Shown: positions 33,622 to 43,355, numbered from the stretch's first letter. The stretch is DNA of 64,000 bases from Mycobacterium kyorinense (GCF_001672775.1 NZ_LZKJ01000116.1:62001-126000), one strand, 5' to 3'. Notes: generated by a model not told the origin, from the sequence alone. Numbers and translations: made by a program.

Positions 33622-35204
33622 GGACGCTGGAACCGCCCAACCGGATGCGGATCGGGCTCATGGGCCTGGCCATCGTGCTGTTGGTCATCGGCGTCGGCCA
33701 AACGTTGACGAGTGTCCCGATGCTGTTCGCCAAGCCCAGCTTCTACGGGCAGTTCACCGACACCGGCGGGCTGAGCAAGGGTGACAAGGTGCGCATCGCC
33801 GGTGTGAACGTCGGCAACGTCGAGGGAATCAAAATCGACGGCGACCATGTCGTGATGAAGTTTTCGACCGGTGCCAACCCGATCGGCACCGAGAGTCGGC
33901 TGGCGATCCGCACCGACACCATCCTGGGTAAGAAGGTGCTTGAGATCGAGCCGCGGGGCACCCAGATGCTGCGTCCGAACGCCGTACTGCCGCTGGGGCA
34001 AAGCACCACCCCGTACCAGATTTACGACGCGTTCTTCGACGTCACCAAGGCCGCCTCCGGCTGGGACATCGACACCGTCAAACACTCCCTGAATGTGTTG
34101 TCGCAGACCATCGATCAGACCTACCCCCACCTGAGCGCCGCCCTGGACGGCGTCGCTAAGTTCTCCGACACCATCGGTAAGCGCGACGAGCAAATCACCC
34201 ACCTGCTCGCGCAGGCCAACCAGATCGCCAGCGTGCTCGGGGACCGCAGCGAACAGATCGACCGACTGTTCGTCAACGCCAACACCCTGCTGGCCGCGTT
34301 CAACGAGCGCAGTCGCGCGATCAGCGCACTGCTGGGGAACGTCGCCACCTTCTCGGCCCAGGTGTCCAACCTCATCAACGACAACCCGAACCTCAACCAC
34401 GTGCTGGAGCAACTGCGCACCGTCAGCGACCTGCTGGTCGCCCGCAAGGACGACCTGGCCGAATCGATCACCATCCTCGGCAAAAACATCGGTGCCCTGA
34501 ACGACGTCGTCGGATCGGGGCCGTACTTCAAGGTGCAGTTGGCCAACCTGGTGCCGTACCAGATCCTGCAGCCGTGGGTGGATGCGGCCTTCAAGAAGCG
34601 CGGCATCGACCCGGAGGACTTCTGGCGCACCGCAGGGCTGCCGGCGTTCCGGTTCCCCGACCCCAACGGCACCCGATTCCCCAACGGTGCGCCACCGCCG
34701 GCGCCGCCGGTGCTCGAAGGCACCCCGGATCATCCCGGACCCGCGGTGGCGCCAGGCTCGCCGTGCTCGTACACGCCGACGCCCGAACTGCTGCCGCGCC
34801 CCGGCAACCCGATGCCATGCGCGGGGATCAACCAAGACCAGGGTCCGTTCGGCCCGAACGGCCCCTACCCGGCCTTGCCGGACGTGCTGAGCTCACCGCC
34901 GAACCCGAATGGGTTGCCGCCGACCCCCGGTATCCCGATCGCCGGGCGGCACGGCGACCCGGCGCCTGACGTGCCGGGCACCCCGGTGCCGGTGGCGCCC
35001 GGCCCGCCGGGGGCGCGCAGCGAACCGCAGGGGCCGGCCGGACCGCCCGCGCCGCCATCGACGTTCGCGCCCGGGCTGCCACCCGGACCGGCGGCACCGC
35101 CTGGACCTGGTCAGCAACTGCCCGCTCCGTTCATCCCGCCCGGCGAGCTGGGTAGCCAGCCCGGTGGCGGCGGCGGCAGCCTAGGGGGGAGTACCGCGCC
35201 GTGA
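33618..35204 (+). CDS. mce1C: Mce1C, MCE-family protein with Pro-rich tail
   Basis: 528 residues from ATG 33618 in an ATGA overlap with mce1B; an in-frame GTG at 33606 is disregarded. N-terminal helix (residues 13-33), MCE domain about 38-120 (GGLSKGDKVRIAGVNVGNV), helical region, then a Pro/Gly-rich, low-complexity C terminus from about residue 350 (PPPAPPVLEGTPDHPGPAV onward). Such tails are typical of Mce1C/D/F and probably reach into the cell wall. The tail differs most among mycobacteria. Confidence 0.93.
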   Translation: MRTLEPPNRMRIGLMGLAIVLLVIGVGQTLTSVPMLFAKPSFYGQFTDTGGLSKGDKVRIAGVNVGNVEGIKIDGDHVVMKFSTGANPIGTESRLAIRTDTILGKKVLEIEPRGTQMLRPNAVLPLGQSTTPYQIYDAFFDVTKAASGWDIDTVKHSLNVLSQTIDQTYPHLSAALDGVAKFSDTIGKRDEQITHLLAQANQIASVLGDRSEQIDRLFVNANTLLAAFNERSRAISALLGNVATFSAQVSNLINDNPNLNHVLEQLRTVSDLLVARKDDLAESITILGKNIGALNDVVGSGPYFKVQLANLVPYQILQPWVDAAFKKRGIDPEDFWRTAGLPAFRFPDPNGTRFPNGAPPPAPPVLEGTPDHPGPAVAPGSPCSYTPTPELLPRPGNPMPCAGINQDQGPFGPNGPYPALPDVLSSPPNPNGLPPTPGIPIAGRHGDPAPDVPGTPVPVAPGPPGARSEPQGPAGPPAPPSTFAPGLPPGPAAPPGPGQQLPAPFIPPGELGSQPGGGGGSLGGSTAP

Positions 35205-36838
35205 GCACGATCTTTGATGTCCGTAATTTGCGGTTGCCCAAGCTTTCTCGGGCGTCCGTGATCATCGGTTCGCTGGTGATTGTGTTGGCGTTGGTGGTCG
35301 GTTATGTGGGTTTGCAGCTCTACAAGAAACTGACCAACAACACCGTGGTGGCCTATTTCCCGGAGGCCAATGCGCTGTATTCGGGCGACAAGGTCCAGAT
35401 CATGGGCGTGCGGGTGGGCGCGATCGACAAGATCGAGCCGGCCGGCGACAAGATGAAGGTCACCTTCCACTACAACAACAAGTACAAGGTGCCGGCCAAC
35501 GCGTCGGCGGTGATCCTCAACCCGACCCTGGTGGCCTCGCGCAGCATTCAGTTGGAGCCGCCCTATAAGGGTGGTCCGGTGCTGGCCGATCACGCGGTGA
35601 TCCCCGAAGAGCGCACCCAGGTGCCCACCGAGTGGGATCAGCTGCGCAACACGATTACCAACATCATCTCCAAGCTGGGGCCCACCAAGGAGCAGCCCAA
35701 GGGGCCGTTCGGCGACATCATCGAGCACTACGCCGATGGGTTGGCCGGCAAGGGCAAGCAGATCAACACCACGCTGGACAGCTTGTCGCGGTCGTTGACC
35801 GCGCTCAATGAGGGCCGTGGCGACTTCTTTGCGGTGGTGCGCAGTTTGGCATTGTTCGTCAACGCCTTACATGAAGACGATCAGAAGTTCGTGGCGCTCA
35901 ACACCAACCTGGCCAAGTTCACCAACAGCTTGACCGGTACTGATCAAGACCTAGCGAATGCGCTGCAGCAGGTCGACAGTCTGATCACGACCATCCGACC
36001 GTTTTTGGCGAAAAACCGTGAGGTGCTGACGCACGACGTCAACAACCTGGCCGAGGTAACCAACACCCTGCTGCAACCCGAGCCGCTGGACAGTTTGGAA
36101 ACCTTCCTGCACGTCGCGCCGACGGCGTTGGCGAATGCCACCGGGATCTATCACCCGGCGCAGGGTGCCGTCGTCGGGCTGCCGACGATCGTGAACTTTG
36201 TCAACCCGATGCAGTTCATCTGTAGCTCGATTCAGGCCGGCAGCCGGTTGGGTTATCAGGAATCAGCCGAACTGTGTGCCCAGTATTTGGCGCCGATTCT
36301 GGATGCGATCAAGTTCAACTTTCTGCCGTTCGGGTTGAACCCGTTCACCACTGCCGCGACGCTGCCCAAACAGATCGCCTACTCCGAGCCGCGGTTACAG
36401 CCGCCGGACGGGTACAAGGACACCACCGTGCCCGGGATCTGGGTGCCCGACACCCCGACGTCGCATCGCAACACCCAGCAGGGCTGGATCACTGCGCCCG
36501 GAATGCAGGGTGTGCAGGTAGGACCGGTCACCGCGGGCCTGTTGACCCCTGAATCGCTGGCCGAACTGATGGGCGGGCCCAACATCGAACCGGTGCAATC
36601 CAACCTGCAGACCCCGCCGGGGCCGCCCAACGCCTACGACGAATACCCCGTCGCGCCGCCGATCGGTGTCTCGGCCCCGCAAGTGCCGGTACCGGCGCCC
36701 GGGCCTGGGCCGGGGGTGGTCGCGGGTCCGGTTGCCCCGACTCCCGCGCCACAGCCGGCGCCGGCCGGACCGGTTCCGGGCCCCGCTGGACCACCGCTGC
36801 CTGCTGAGGCGGCTTCGTCGACGGGAGGCGGAGAGTGA
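35201..36838 (+). CDS. mce1D: Mce1D, MCE-family protein
   Basis: 545 residues from GTG 35201 overlapping the mce1C stop (GTGA). N-terminal helix (residues 20-42), MCE domain about 48-130 (ALYSGDKVQIMGVRVGAID), helical region with NLAKFTNSLTGTDQDLANAL, a conserved Cys-containing segment (MQFICSSIQAGSRLGYQESAEL cut to MQFICSSIQ), and a Pro-rich tail from about 455. Slightly longer than the M. tuberculosis protein (530). Confidence 0.93.
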   Translation: MSTIFDVRNLRLPKLSRASVIIGSLVIVLALVVGYVGLQLYKKLTNNTVVAYFPEANALYSGDKVQIMGVRVGAIDKIEPAGDKMKVTFHYNNKYKVPANASAVILNPTLVASRSIQLEPPYKGGPVLADHAVIPEERTQVPTEWDQLRNTITNIISKLGPTKEQPKGPFGDIIEHYADGLAGKGKQINTTLDSLSRSLTALNEGRGDFFAVVRSLALFVNALHEDDQKFVALNTNLAKFTNSLTGTDQDLANALQQVDSLITTIRPFLAKNREVLTHDVNNLAEVTNTLLQPEPLDSLETFLHVAPTALANATGIYHPAQGAVVGLPTIVNFVNPMQFICSSIQAGSRLGYQESAELCAQYLAPILDAIKFNFLPFGLNPFTTAATLPKQIAYSEPRLQPPDGYKDTTVPGIWVPDTPTSHRNTQQGWITAPGMQGVQVGPVTAGLLTPESLAELMGGPNIEPVQSNLQTPPGPPNAYDEYPVAPPIGVSAPQVPVPAPGPGPGVVAGPVAPTPAPQPAPAGPVPGPAGPPLPAEAASSTGGGE

Positions 36839-37998
36839 AGCGGGTAGCGTTCCGAGCTGGCCGCCGGGCGTGGCAGGCACTGGCTCTGCTGGTGGTCGCG
36901 CTGATGCTGAGCTCCTGCGGGTGGCGCGGCATCTCGAATGTCCCGATCCCCGGCGGGCCGGGCAGCGGAGCCGGCTCCTACACCGTCTACGTGCAGGTGC
37001 CCGACACGCTGGCCATCAACGGCAACAGCAAGGTCATGGTGGCCGACGTGTTCGTCGGCTCGATCCGCAAGATCGAGCTCAAAAACTGGGTGGCGACCTT
37101 GACCCTGGGCTTGGACAAGGACGTCAAGCTACCGAAGAACGCCACCGCGAAGATCGGGCAGACCAGCCTGCTGGGTTCACAGCACATCGAACTGGCCGCC
37201 CCGCGCGACCCGTCGCCGCAACCGCTGAAGAACGGCGACACCATCCCGTTGAAGAACTCGTCGGCGTTTCCCACTACCGAGCAAACTCTGGCCAGTCTCG
37301 CCACGGTGCTGCGCGGCGGCGGGATCCCGAATCTGGAGGTCCTGCAGAACGAGGTCAACAACATCCTGACCGGTCGGGGCCCGCAGATCCGCGCGTTCCT
37401 CGGCAAGCTGGACACGTTTACCCGCCAGCTCAACGAGCAGCGCGACGACATCACGCACGCCATCGACTCCACTAACCGGCTGCTGGCATACGTGGGTCCG
37501 CGCTCGGATGTCCTGGATCGGGCGCTGACCGAATTCCCGCCGCTGATCAAGCATTTCGCCGAAAAGCAGCAGCTGCTGATCAACGCCGTCGACGCGGTGG
37601 GCCGGCTCAGCCAAGCCGCCGACCAGTACCTGTCCGAAGCGCGTGGCCCGCTTCATCAGAACCTGCAGTCGCTGCAGTGCCCGTTGCGGGAGTTAGGCAA
37701 AGGCGCGCCTTATCTGCTCGGTTCGCTGAAGTTGCTCCTCACCGTCCCGTTCGACATCGACACGGCACCCAAGCTGATTCGGGGTGACTTCATGAACACG
37801 ACGCTGACCGTCGACACGACGTTGTCGTCGGTCGACAACGCGTTCCTCACCGGGACCGGGTTCTCCGGCGCGTTGCGCGCACTCGAGCAGTCGTTCGGGC
37901 GTGACCCCGAGACGATGATCCCCGACGTCCGCTACACGTCGAATCCGAACAATGCCCCCGGCGGACCACTGGTGGAGAGGGCGGACCGGCAATGCTGA
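36835..37998 (+). CDS. lprK: Mce1E / LprK, MCE-family lipoprotein
   Basis: 387 residues. Signal peptide with lipobox LMLSSC (Cys about residue 27), so the mature protein is lipid-anchored, unlike the other five MCE subunits. MCE domain about residues 46-125 (INGNSKVMVADVFVGSIRKI; KIGQTSLLGSQHIEL). A helical region follows (FTRQLNEQRDDITHAIDSTN). GTG start overlaps the mce1D stop. Homologue of Rv0173. Confidence 0.94.
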   Translation: MKRVAFRAGRRAWQALALLVVALMLSSCGWRGISNVPIPGGPGSGAGSYTVYVQVPDTLAINGNSKVMVADVFVGSIRKIELKNWVATLTLGLDKDVKLPKNATAKIGQTSLLGSQHIELAAPRDPSPQPLKNGDTIPLKNSSAFPTTEQTLASLATVLRGGGIPNLEVLQNEVNNILTGRGPQIRAFLGKLDTFTRQLNEQRDDITHAIDSTNRLLAYVGPRSDVLDRALTEFPPLIKHFAEKQQLLINAVDAVGRLSQAADQYLSEARGPLHQNLQSLQCPLRELGKGAPYLLGSLKLLLTVPFDIDTAPKLIRGDFMNTTLTVDTTLSSVDNAFLTGTGFSGALRALEQSFGRDPETMIPDVRYTSNPNNAPGGPLVERADRQC

Positions 37999-39557
37999 CT
38001 CGTTTCGTCAAACGTCAGCTGATCTTATTCGCGATCCTGACCGTGGTGGCGATAGTCGTGTTGGGTTGGTACTACCTGCGCATTCCGAGCCTGGTGGGTA
38101 TCGGCCAGTACGAGCTGAAGGCGGATCTACCCGCCTCAGGCGGGCTGTACCCCACGGCCAACGTGACGTATCGCGGCATCACTATCGGCAAGGTGACCGG
38201 CGTCGAGCCGACCGAACACGGCGCCGAGGCGACGATGAGCATCGACAGCCGCTACAAGATTCCGGCCGATGCGTCCGCGAATGTGCATTCGGTGTCCGCG
38301 GTCGGTGAGCAGTATCTGGACCTGGTATCGACCGGTAATCCGGGCAAGTTCCTCTCACCCGGCCAGACCATCACCGAAGGCACGGTGCCCGCCGAGATCG
38401 GGCCCGCGCTGGACACCGCCAATCGCGGGCTGGAAGTGCTGCCCAAGGACAAGATCGCTTCGTTGCTCGACGAGACCGCGCAAGCCGTCGGCGGCTTGGG
38501 TCCGTCGCTGCAGCGGCTGGTCGACTCCACTCAAGCGATCGTCGGTGACTTCAAAACCAACATTCGTGATGTCGACGACATCATCCAAAACTCCGGACCG
38601 ATCCTGGATAGCCAGGCCAACTCCGGGGCCGCGATCGAGCGGTGGGCGCGCAACCTGAACAGTCTGGCCGCCCAGAGCGCGCAGAACGACCAGCACCTGC
38701 AAAGTGTGCTGCGCCAGGCGGCACCGACCACCGATGAGGTCAACGCGGTATTCACCGACGTCCGCGATTCCCTGCCGCAGACGCTGGCCAATCTCGAGAT
38801 TGTGATCGAGATGCTGAAGCGCTACCACGGCGGCCTCGAGCAGGTACTGGTGATGTTGCCGGGGGTGGGGTCGTTGGTTCAAACCCTCACTATTGAGCCG
38901 TTCAAGAGCGAACACACGGCTCCGCTGGACCTGGGATTGTCGATCAACTACCCGCCGCCGTGCTTGACCGGATTCCGTCCGGCACCTGAATGGCGGTCAC
39001 CGGCGGATGTCAGCGTGACGCCCGTGACAGAGACGAAATACTGCAGGATCCAGCAAGACCACCCCTACAACGTGGTGCGCGGCGCACGCAACATCCCGTG
39101 CGTCGACGTACCGGGCAAACGGGCCGCGACGCCGAAGGATTGCCGCAGTAACAAGCCGTATGAGCCGTTGGGCACCAACCCCTGGTACGGCGACCCCAAC
39201 CAGATCTTGAACTGCCCGGCACCGGGTGCGCGATGCGATCAGCCGGTCAACCCAGGACAGGTGATACAGGCACCGTCGATCAACAATGGCATGAACCCCC
39301 TGGCCGCCGATCGGCTGCCGCCGGGTGGCCAGACACCGCCTCCGATCAGCGACCCGCTTCAGCGGCCGGGTTCGGGTACCGTCCAGTGCAACGGGCAGCA
39401 GCCCAACCCGTGTGTCTACACTCCGGGCAGCCCGACGGCGGTCTACAGTCCGTCCAGCGGCGAACTGGTAGGACCCGACGGTGTCAAGTACGCGGTGCAA
39501 AACTCGAGCCAAACAGGAGACGACGGATGGAAGGAGATGCTGGCACCAGCCGGCTGA
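37992..39557 (+). CDS. mce1F: Mce1F, MCE-family protein
   Basis: 521 residues, ATG overlapping the mce1E end by seven bases. N-terminal helix (residues 7-28), MCE domain about 34-115 (GGLYPTANVTYRGITIGKV; VHSVSAVGEQYLDLV), helical region, and a cysteine-containing C-terminal part with CLTGFRPAPEWRSP, IPCVDVPGKRAATPKDC and a Pro-rich end. It is the sixth subunit of the Mce1 complex; the first Mce-associated gene begins 31 bases before its stop. Confidence 0.93.
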   Translation: MLTRFVKRQLILFAILTVVAIVVLGWYYLRIPSLVGIGQYELKADLPASGGLYPTANVTYRGITIGKVTGVEPTEHGAEATMSIDSRYKIPADASANVHSVSAVGEQYLDLVSTGNPGKFLSPGQTITEGTVPAEIGPALDTANRGLEVLPKDKIASLLDETAQAVGGLGPSLQRLVDSTQAIVGDFKTNIRDVDDIIQNSGPILDSQANSGAAIERWARNLNSLAAQSAQNDQHLQSVLRQAAPTTDEVNAVFTDVRDSLPQTLANLEIVIEMLKRYHGGLEQVLVMLPGVGSLVQTLTIEPFKSEHTAPLDLGLSINYPPPCLTGFRPAPEWRSPADVSVTPVTETKYCRIQQDHPYNVVRGARNIPCVDVPGKRAATPKDCRSNKPYEPLGTNPWYGDPNQILNCPAPGARCDQPVNPGQVIQAPSINNGMNPLAADRLPPGGQTPPPISDPLQRPGSGTVQCNGQQPNPCVYTPGSPTAVYSPSSGELVGPDGVKYAVQNSSQTGDDGWKEMLAPAG

Positions 39558-40345
39558 ACCCCACCGATGCCGACGAGTCGTCGTCCACGGAGGTGACGGC
39601 CGAGGATTCGCAAGAATCCGAGGTCGGAGCCGACCAGACCAGCAGCGAGGTGACGGCCGAGGATTCGCAAGAATCCGAGGTCGGAGCCGACCAGACCAGC
39701 AGCGGGGTGACGGCCGAGGATTCGCAAGAATCCGAGGTCGGAGCCGAGGAGGCGACGGTCGAAGCCCCGCAACCAACTGGGGAAGACGACGAGTCGGCCA
39801 CCGGAACCGAGCCTGACACCGAATCGTCCGTCGACGCCGGCAATCCCTCACGCCTCGGGCGACGCTGGCTGGTCGGTATTGCCGCGACTCTGGTCGTCTT
39901 GGCCGCAGGCCTCGGAGCCGGTGGCTACTTCGCGTTGCGGTCGCATCTGCAGAGTAAACAGCTCGCGCGCAACGACATCGCCGCTGTCCAGGCAGCCAAA
40001 GATTGTGTGTCGGCGTTGAACGCACCGGATACCGCGGCGATGGCTGCCAGTCAGCAGAAGATCATCGAATGCTCCACCGGTGCGTTCGGCACCCAGGCGG
40101 CGCTGTACAGCAGCATGCTCGCCGACGCTTACCAGGCCGCCAACGTGACCGTGCAGATGTCGGACATGCGCGCGGCTGTCGAGCGCAACAACGACGACGG
40201 GTCGATCAACGTGCTGGTCGCCACCCGGGTCAAGGTGACCAACTCCGATGCCACCGACCGTGAAGTCGGCTACCGGATGCGGGCGACGATGGAATCCGCT
40301 GACGGACAGTTCAAGATCTCCAAACTCGACTTGGTGACGAAGTGA
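39527..40345 (+). CDS. Mce1-associated membrane protein (Rv0175-like) with tandem repeats
   Basis: 272 residues from ATG 39527 (AGGAGA at 39515-39520). The N-terminal ~110 residues are acidic and disordered and include almost three copies of a 19-residue unit beginning EVTAEDSQESEVGADQTSS. A single membrane helix follows (about 112-136: WLVGIAATLVVLAAGLGAGG). The remaining ~130 residues form the extracytoplasmic Mam domain. M. tuberculosis Rv0175 is about 213 residues; much of the extra length is the repeats. Mas proteins are thought to stabilise Mce complexes. Confidence 0.88.
   Translation: MEGDAGTSRLNPTDADESSSTEVTAEDSQESEVGADQTSSEVTAEDSQESEVGADQTSSGVTAEDSQESEVGAEEATVEAPQPTGEDDESATGTEPDTESSVDAGNPSRLGRRWLVGIAATLVVLAAGLGAGGYFALRSHLQSKQLARNDIAAVQAAKDCVSALNAPDTAAMAASQQKIIECSTGAFGTQAALYSSMLADAYQAANVTVQMSDMRAAVERNNDDGSINVLVATRVKVTNSDATDREVGYRMRATMESADGQFKISKLDLVTK
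39590..39747 (+). repeat. 57-bp coding tandem repeat, about 2.8 copies
   Basis: Copies at 39590-39646 and 39647-39703 are identical; the third starts at 39704 with one A-to-G change (Glu to Gly) and stops matching at about 39747. The unit is a multiple of three and encodes 19 residues, so copy-number change would keep the frame. Typical of a VNTR locus. Confidence 0.9.
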
Positions 40346-41319
40346 CGGTGGTGGTCGAAGAGCCACAGACCCCGCCGGTTGTCGAAGAGCCCTCGCCGAA
40401 CGACCCGGCAGGTTGGCACCTCCGCGCGGGTGCGCTGGCCGTCGATGTGCTCCCCGCGCTTGCCGTCGTGGCGACGATGGCATTGGTCGCGTTGACGATG
40501 CCGCTGCGCAGCACTTGGTGGTGGGTGTGCGTGGTCGTCGGCGCTGCCACCATCCTGATTGCCACGGCGAACCGGGTGATGCTACCCGCGGTCCGCGGGT
40601 GGAGCCTAGGGCGGGCCTTGTGCGGTATTACGGTGGTGCGCCCCGACGGGGCGCCCGTGGGTGCCGGCCGACTCGTGCTGCGCGACCTGGCCCACCTGTT
40701 GGACACCCTCTCGGTCTTCGTGGGTTGGCTGTGGCCGCTCTGGGATGGCCGACGGCGCACCTTCGCCGACATGGTGGTGCGCACCGAGGTGCATCGCCTC
40801 GACCCGGCTCGCCGGCCGGCCGACATTCGGCGGCTGGGCGCCGTCGCCGGCGCCGCGGCGACGCTGCTGTGCGTGGCGGGCGCGGCGTTGAGCACCGTGA
40901 CGGTGTATCTGCCTATGCGGGCGTCGGACCACACGCGCGCCGAAATCGCGGAACAGGGCCCGAAGATCGTCACCGAGATGCTGAGCTACGACCCGGCGAC
41001 CCTGCACGATGATTTCACCCGCGCCCAATCGCTGACGACCGACAAGTACCGCGAACTCTTGGTCGCCCAGCAAGAGGCAATACAGAACGGGCATCCCGTC
41101 GTCAACGAGTACTGGGCGACCAATGACGCCGTACTCTCCGCGACACCGAAGCGGGCGACGATGTTGGTGTTCCTGCAGGGGCACCGGGGCGCGGGCGACG
41201 CGGAGCGCTACATCACAGCGACGGTGCGGGTGTCGTTCGTCAAAGGGGCAGCTGCACATTGGCTCGTCGACGAGCTGACCGTGGTGACCAAGCCCAAGCC
41301 CCCGAAGGGTGAAAAGTGA
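40342..41319 (+). CDS. RDD-domain Mce1-associated protein (Rv0176-like)
   Basis: 325 residues from GTG 40342, overlapping the previous stop. The first ~180 residues form an RDD membrane domain (GWHLRAGALAVDVLPALAVV; RGWSLGRALCGITVVRP; RDLAHLLDTLSVFVGWLWPLWD) with three hydrophobic segments and a further helix near 175-195. The C-terminal ~130 residues are extracytoplasmic and Mam-like. Fusion of RDD to a Mce-associated domain is known for Rv0176. Probably anchors or regulates the Mce1 complex. Confidence 0.9.
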   Translation: MTVVVEEPQTPPVVEEPSPNDPAGWHLRAGALAVDVLPALAVVATMALVALTMPLRSTWWWVCVVVGAATILIATANRVMLPAVRGWSLGRALCGITVVRPDGAPVGAGRLVLRDLAHLLDTLSVFVGWLWPLWDGRRRTFADMVVRTEVHRLDPARRPADIRRLGAVAGAAATLLCVAGAALSTVTVYLPMRASDHTRAEIAEQGPKIVTEMLSYDPATLHDDFTRAQSLTTDKYRELLVAQQEAIQNGHPVVNEYWATNDAVLSATPKRATMLVFLQGHRGAGDAERYITATVRVSFVKGAAAHWLVDELTVVTKPKPPKGEK

Positions 41320-41927
41320 GTCCGCGCCGTCGAATTCAGCCCGGCGAAGAGCCGCTCCTCACCGAGCAGCTGCCGCCGTCGACCCGGTGGTCTAGGCTGC
41401 GGCGGCGATTGGAGTTACCGGCGCAGTGGTGGAAGCCGTCGCGCCAGTGGGTGCTGCCGATCACGGTGTCCGCAGCCGTGTTACTTGTGGCGGCCTCGAT
41501 CGCCGCGTCGGCGCTCATCCTCTACATGCATGAGGCGCAGCGGCGGGTGGCGATGAAAGAAGCCGTGGTGTTGAGCTCCGTTCGATCGTTCATGACGGAG
41601 TTCACGTCCCTGGATCCCTTCCACGCCAACGCCTATGTCGACCGGATCTTGGAGCGCGGAACCGGGGATTTCGCCAAGCAGTACCGCGACAACATGAACC
41701 CGATTCTGGTCCATATCGCGCAAGCGGAGCCGACCAAGGGCACGGCGCTCGACGCCGGCGTCGAACGGTGGAACGACGACGGCAGCGCCAGCGTGTTGGT
41801 GGCAACCGAAATCACCACGAAATCCCCAGACGGCAAACAGGTTATCGAGAGCACGAACCGTTGGGTCGTGACCGCTCAGCAGGAAGGGAACCAGTGGAAG
41901 ATCAGCAGCCTGCTGCAAGTGATCTGA
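41316..41927 (+). CDS. Mce1-associated membrane protein (Rv0177-like)
   Basis: 203 residues from GTG 41316, overlapping the upstream gene by four bases. One membrane helix at about residues 49-70 (VLPITVSAAVLLVAASIAAS), then a Mam-type extracytoplasmic domain containing LSSVRSFMTEFTSLDPFHA and FAKQYRDNMNPIL. Its last ~34 bases overlap the start of the next gene. Third of four Mas genes that end the mce1 operon. Confidence 0.88.
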   Translation: MSPRRRIQPGEEPLLTEQLPPSTRWSRLRRRLELPAQWWKPSRQWVLPITVSAAVLLVAASIAASALILYMHEAQRRVAMKEAVVLSSVRSFMTEFTSLDPFHANAYVDRILERGTGDFAKQYRDNMNPILVHIAQAEPTKGTALDAGVERWNDDGSASVLVATEITTKSPDGKQVIESTNRWVVTAQQEGNQWKISSLLQVI

Positions 41928-42622
41928 CAGACGAGACCCCCGACACGCAGTCGGAGGATGGCGCGGCCGTCGAAACCGATTCTGCGGCAACCGACGACAC
42001 CGCGGCGGACTCGGTTGACGGTGAGCCGGGGGAGACTGCGGCCGACGACGAGGCTGGGACCGACGCTGCCGAAAACGAGGCGGAGGAGGGTCGACCGGCA
42101 AGGCGACGCGTCGGCCGGTGGGTCGCCGTCGCGGTCGGTGTCGCCGCGGCGCTGTTCGTGGGCTCGGCAGCGTTCGCAGGCGCCGCCGTACAGCCGTATC
42201 TCGTCGATCGCGCCACCGTGAATACCAAGCTGCAAATCGCGCGCACTGCAGCCAACGCGATCACGACGTTGTGGACCTACACCCCAGACAACATGGACAA
42301 GCTGGCGGATCGCTCGGCGCAATACCTCAGCGGCGATTTCGAAGCTCAGTACCGCAAGTACATCGATGCGATCGCCGCGCCCAACAAGCAAGCGCAAATC
42401 ACCAACAACACCCAGGTGACTGGTGCGGCAGTGGAATCCCTGAACGACCCGAACGCCACCGCGATCGTCTACACCAACTCCACGTCGACTAGTCCGCTGA
42501 CCAAGAACATTCCCTCGCTGAAGTATGTGTCGTACCGGTTGCAGATGAAACGTGACCACTCGCGGTGGTTCGTCACCAAGATGAGCACCATCACTTCATT
42601 GGATCTGACGCCCCAGCTGTAA
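41894..42622 (+). CDS. Mce1-associated membrane protein (Rv0178-like)
   Basis: 242 residues from GTG 41894, chosen because GGAAGGGA lies at 41882-41889; the frame is open upstream. An acidic disordered N terminus (~65 residues rich in Asp/Glu/Thr) precedes one membrane helix (about 74-98: WVAVAVGVAAALFVGSAAFAG) and a Mam domain with LYLSGDFEAQYRKYIDA-like segment (YLSGDFEAQYRKYIDAIA). Last gene of the mce1 operon. Confidence 0.88.
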   Translation: MEDQQPAASDLTDETPDTQSEDGAAVETDSAATDDTAADSVDGEPGETAADDEAGTDAAENEAEEGRPARRRVGRWVAVAVGVAAALFVGSAAFAGAAVQPYLVDRATVNTKLQIARTAANAITTLWTYTPDNMDKLADRSAQYLSGDFEAQYRKYIDAIAAPNKQAQITNNTQVTGAAVESLNDPNATAIVYTNSTSTSPLTKNIPSLKYVSYRLQMKRDHSRWFVTKMSTITSLDLTPQL

Positions 42623-42662
42623 CCCTGCCGGCTGCGCACCGCGCCGAAACGTATTGGAACTC

Positions 42663-43352
42663 ATGGCTGCTGGCGTGATCACCTCGCCGGTATCAAACCG
42701 GTTGACGGTCGCAGCGTTGCTGTTGTTGACCTTCGCCACCGGCCTGGTCGACGCGATCAGCGTGCTGATCCTGGGGCACGTGTTCGTCGCCAACATGACG
42801 GGAAACGTTATCTTCCTGGGTTTCTGGTTCGTCCCGGGCGCCGGTATCGACCTGACCGCGGCGGTCGTCGCCTTTGCGGGGTTTCTTGCCGGCACCGTGC
42901 TGGGGGGCCGGCTGATTCGTCTACTCGGCCACCAGACACGGCGGTGGCTGACAGTGGCGCTCGGGTTGGAGGTCACCATCCTGGTGGTGCTGTCGATTTT
43001 GGCCGGCACCGGCGTCCTGGACTATCGCGCCAACACCAAACTTATTCTCATCGCCGGCCTGGCAATGACTTTCGGCGTGCAGAACGCCACCGCACGCCAG
43101 TTCGGCATCCAGGAGCTCACGACGACGGTGCTGACCTCCACGGTCGTCGGCCTCGGTGTCGACAGCCGGCTGGCCGGTGGCAGCGGTGAACGGGAAAAGC
43201 TGCGCTACAGCGTGATCGCGGCGATGTGCGGGGGCGCCATTCTGGGCGCGACGATGTCGCGGGTCACGGTGGCTCCGGTGATCGGATTGGCCGCCGCCGT
43301 GGTCGCGGTGAGCCTGTTGATCTTTCGGTTCGGCCGGCCGGAGCACGGCTAA
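42663..43352 (+). CDS. DUF1275 (YoaK-like) membrane protein
   Basis: 229 residues from ATG 42663. Six hydrophobic segments and the DUF1275 signatures TFATGLVDAISVLILGHVFVANMTGN-type N terminus (TGLVDAISVL; FVANMTGNVIFLG) and GLAMTFGVQNATARQFG with TTTVLTSTVVGL. Function unknown; related to putative transporters. I do not recall it between Rv0178 and lprO in M. tuberculosis. Its stop lies three bases from the convergent lprO stop. Confidence 0.85.
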   Translation: MAAGVITSPVSNRLTVAALLLLTFATGLVDAISVLILGHVFVANMTGNVIFLGFWFVPGAGIDLTAAVVAFAGFLAGTVLGGRLIRLLGHQTRRWLTVALGLEVTILVVLSILAGTGVLDYRANTKLILIAGLAMTFGVQNATARQFGIQELTTTVLTSTVVGLGVDSRLAGGSGEREKLRYSVIAAMCGGAILGATMSRVTVAPVIGLAAAVVAVSLLIFRFGRPEHG

Positions 43353-43355
43353 GCA

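Noticed and set aside
39590-39747. CRISPR-like array
   Set aside because: The repeats are head-to-tail without spacers, in frame, and part of a clear coding sequence; a tandem repeat, not CRISPR.
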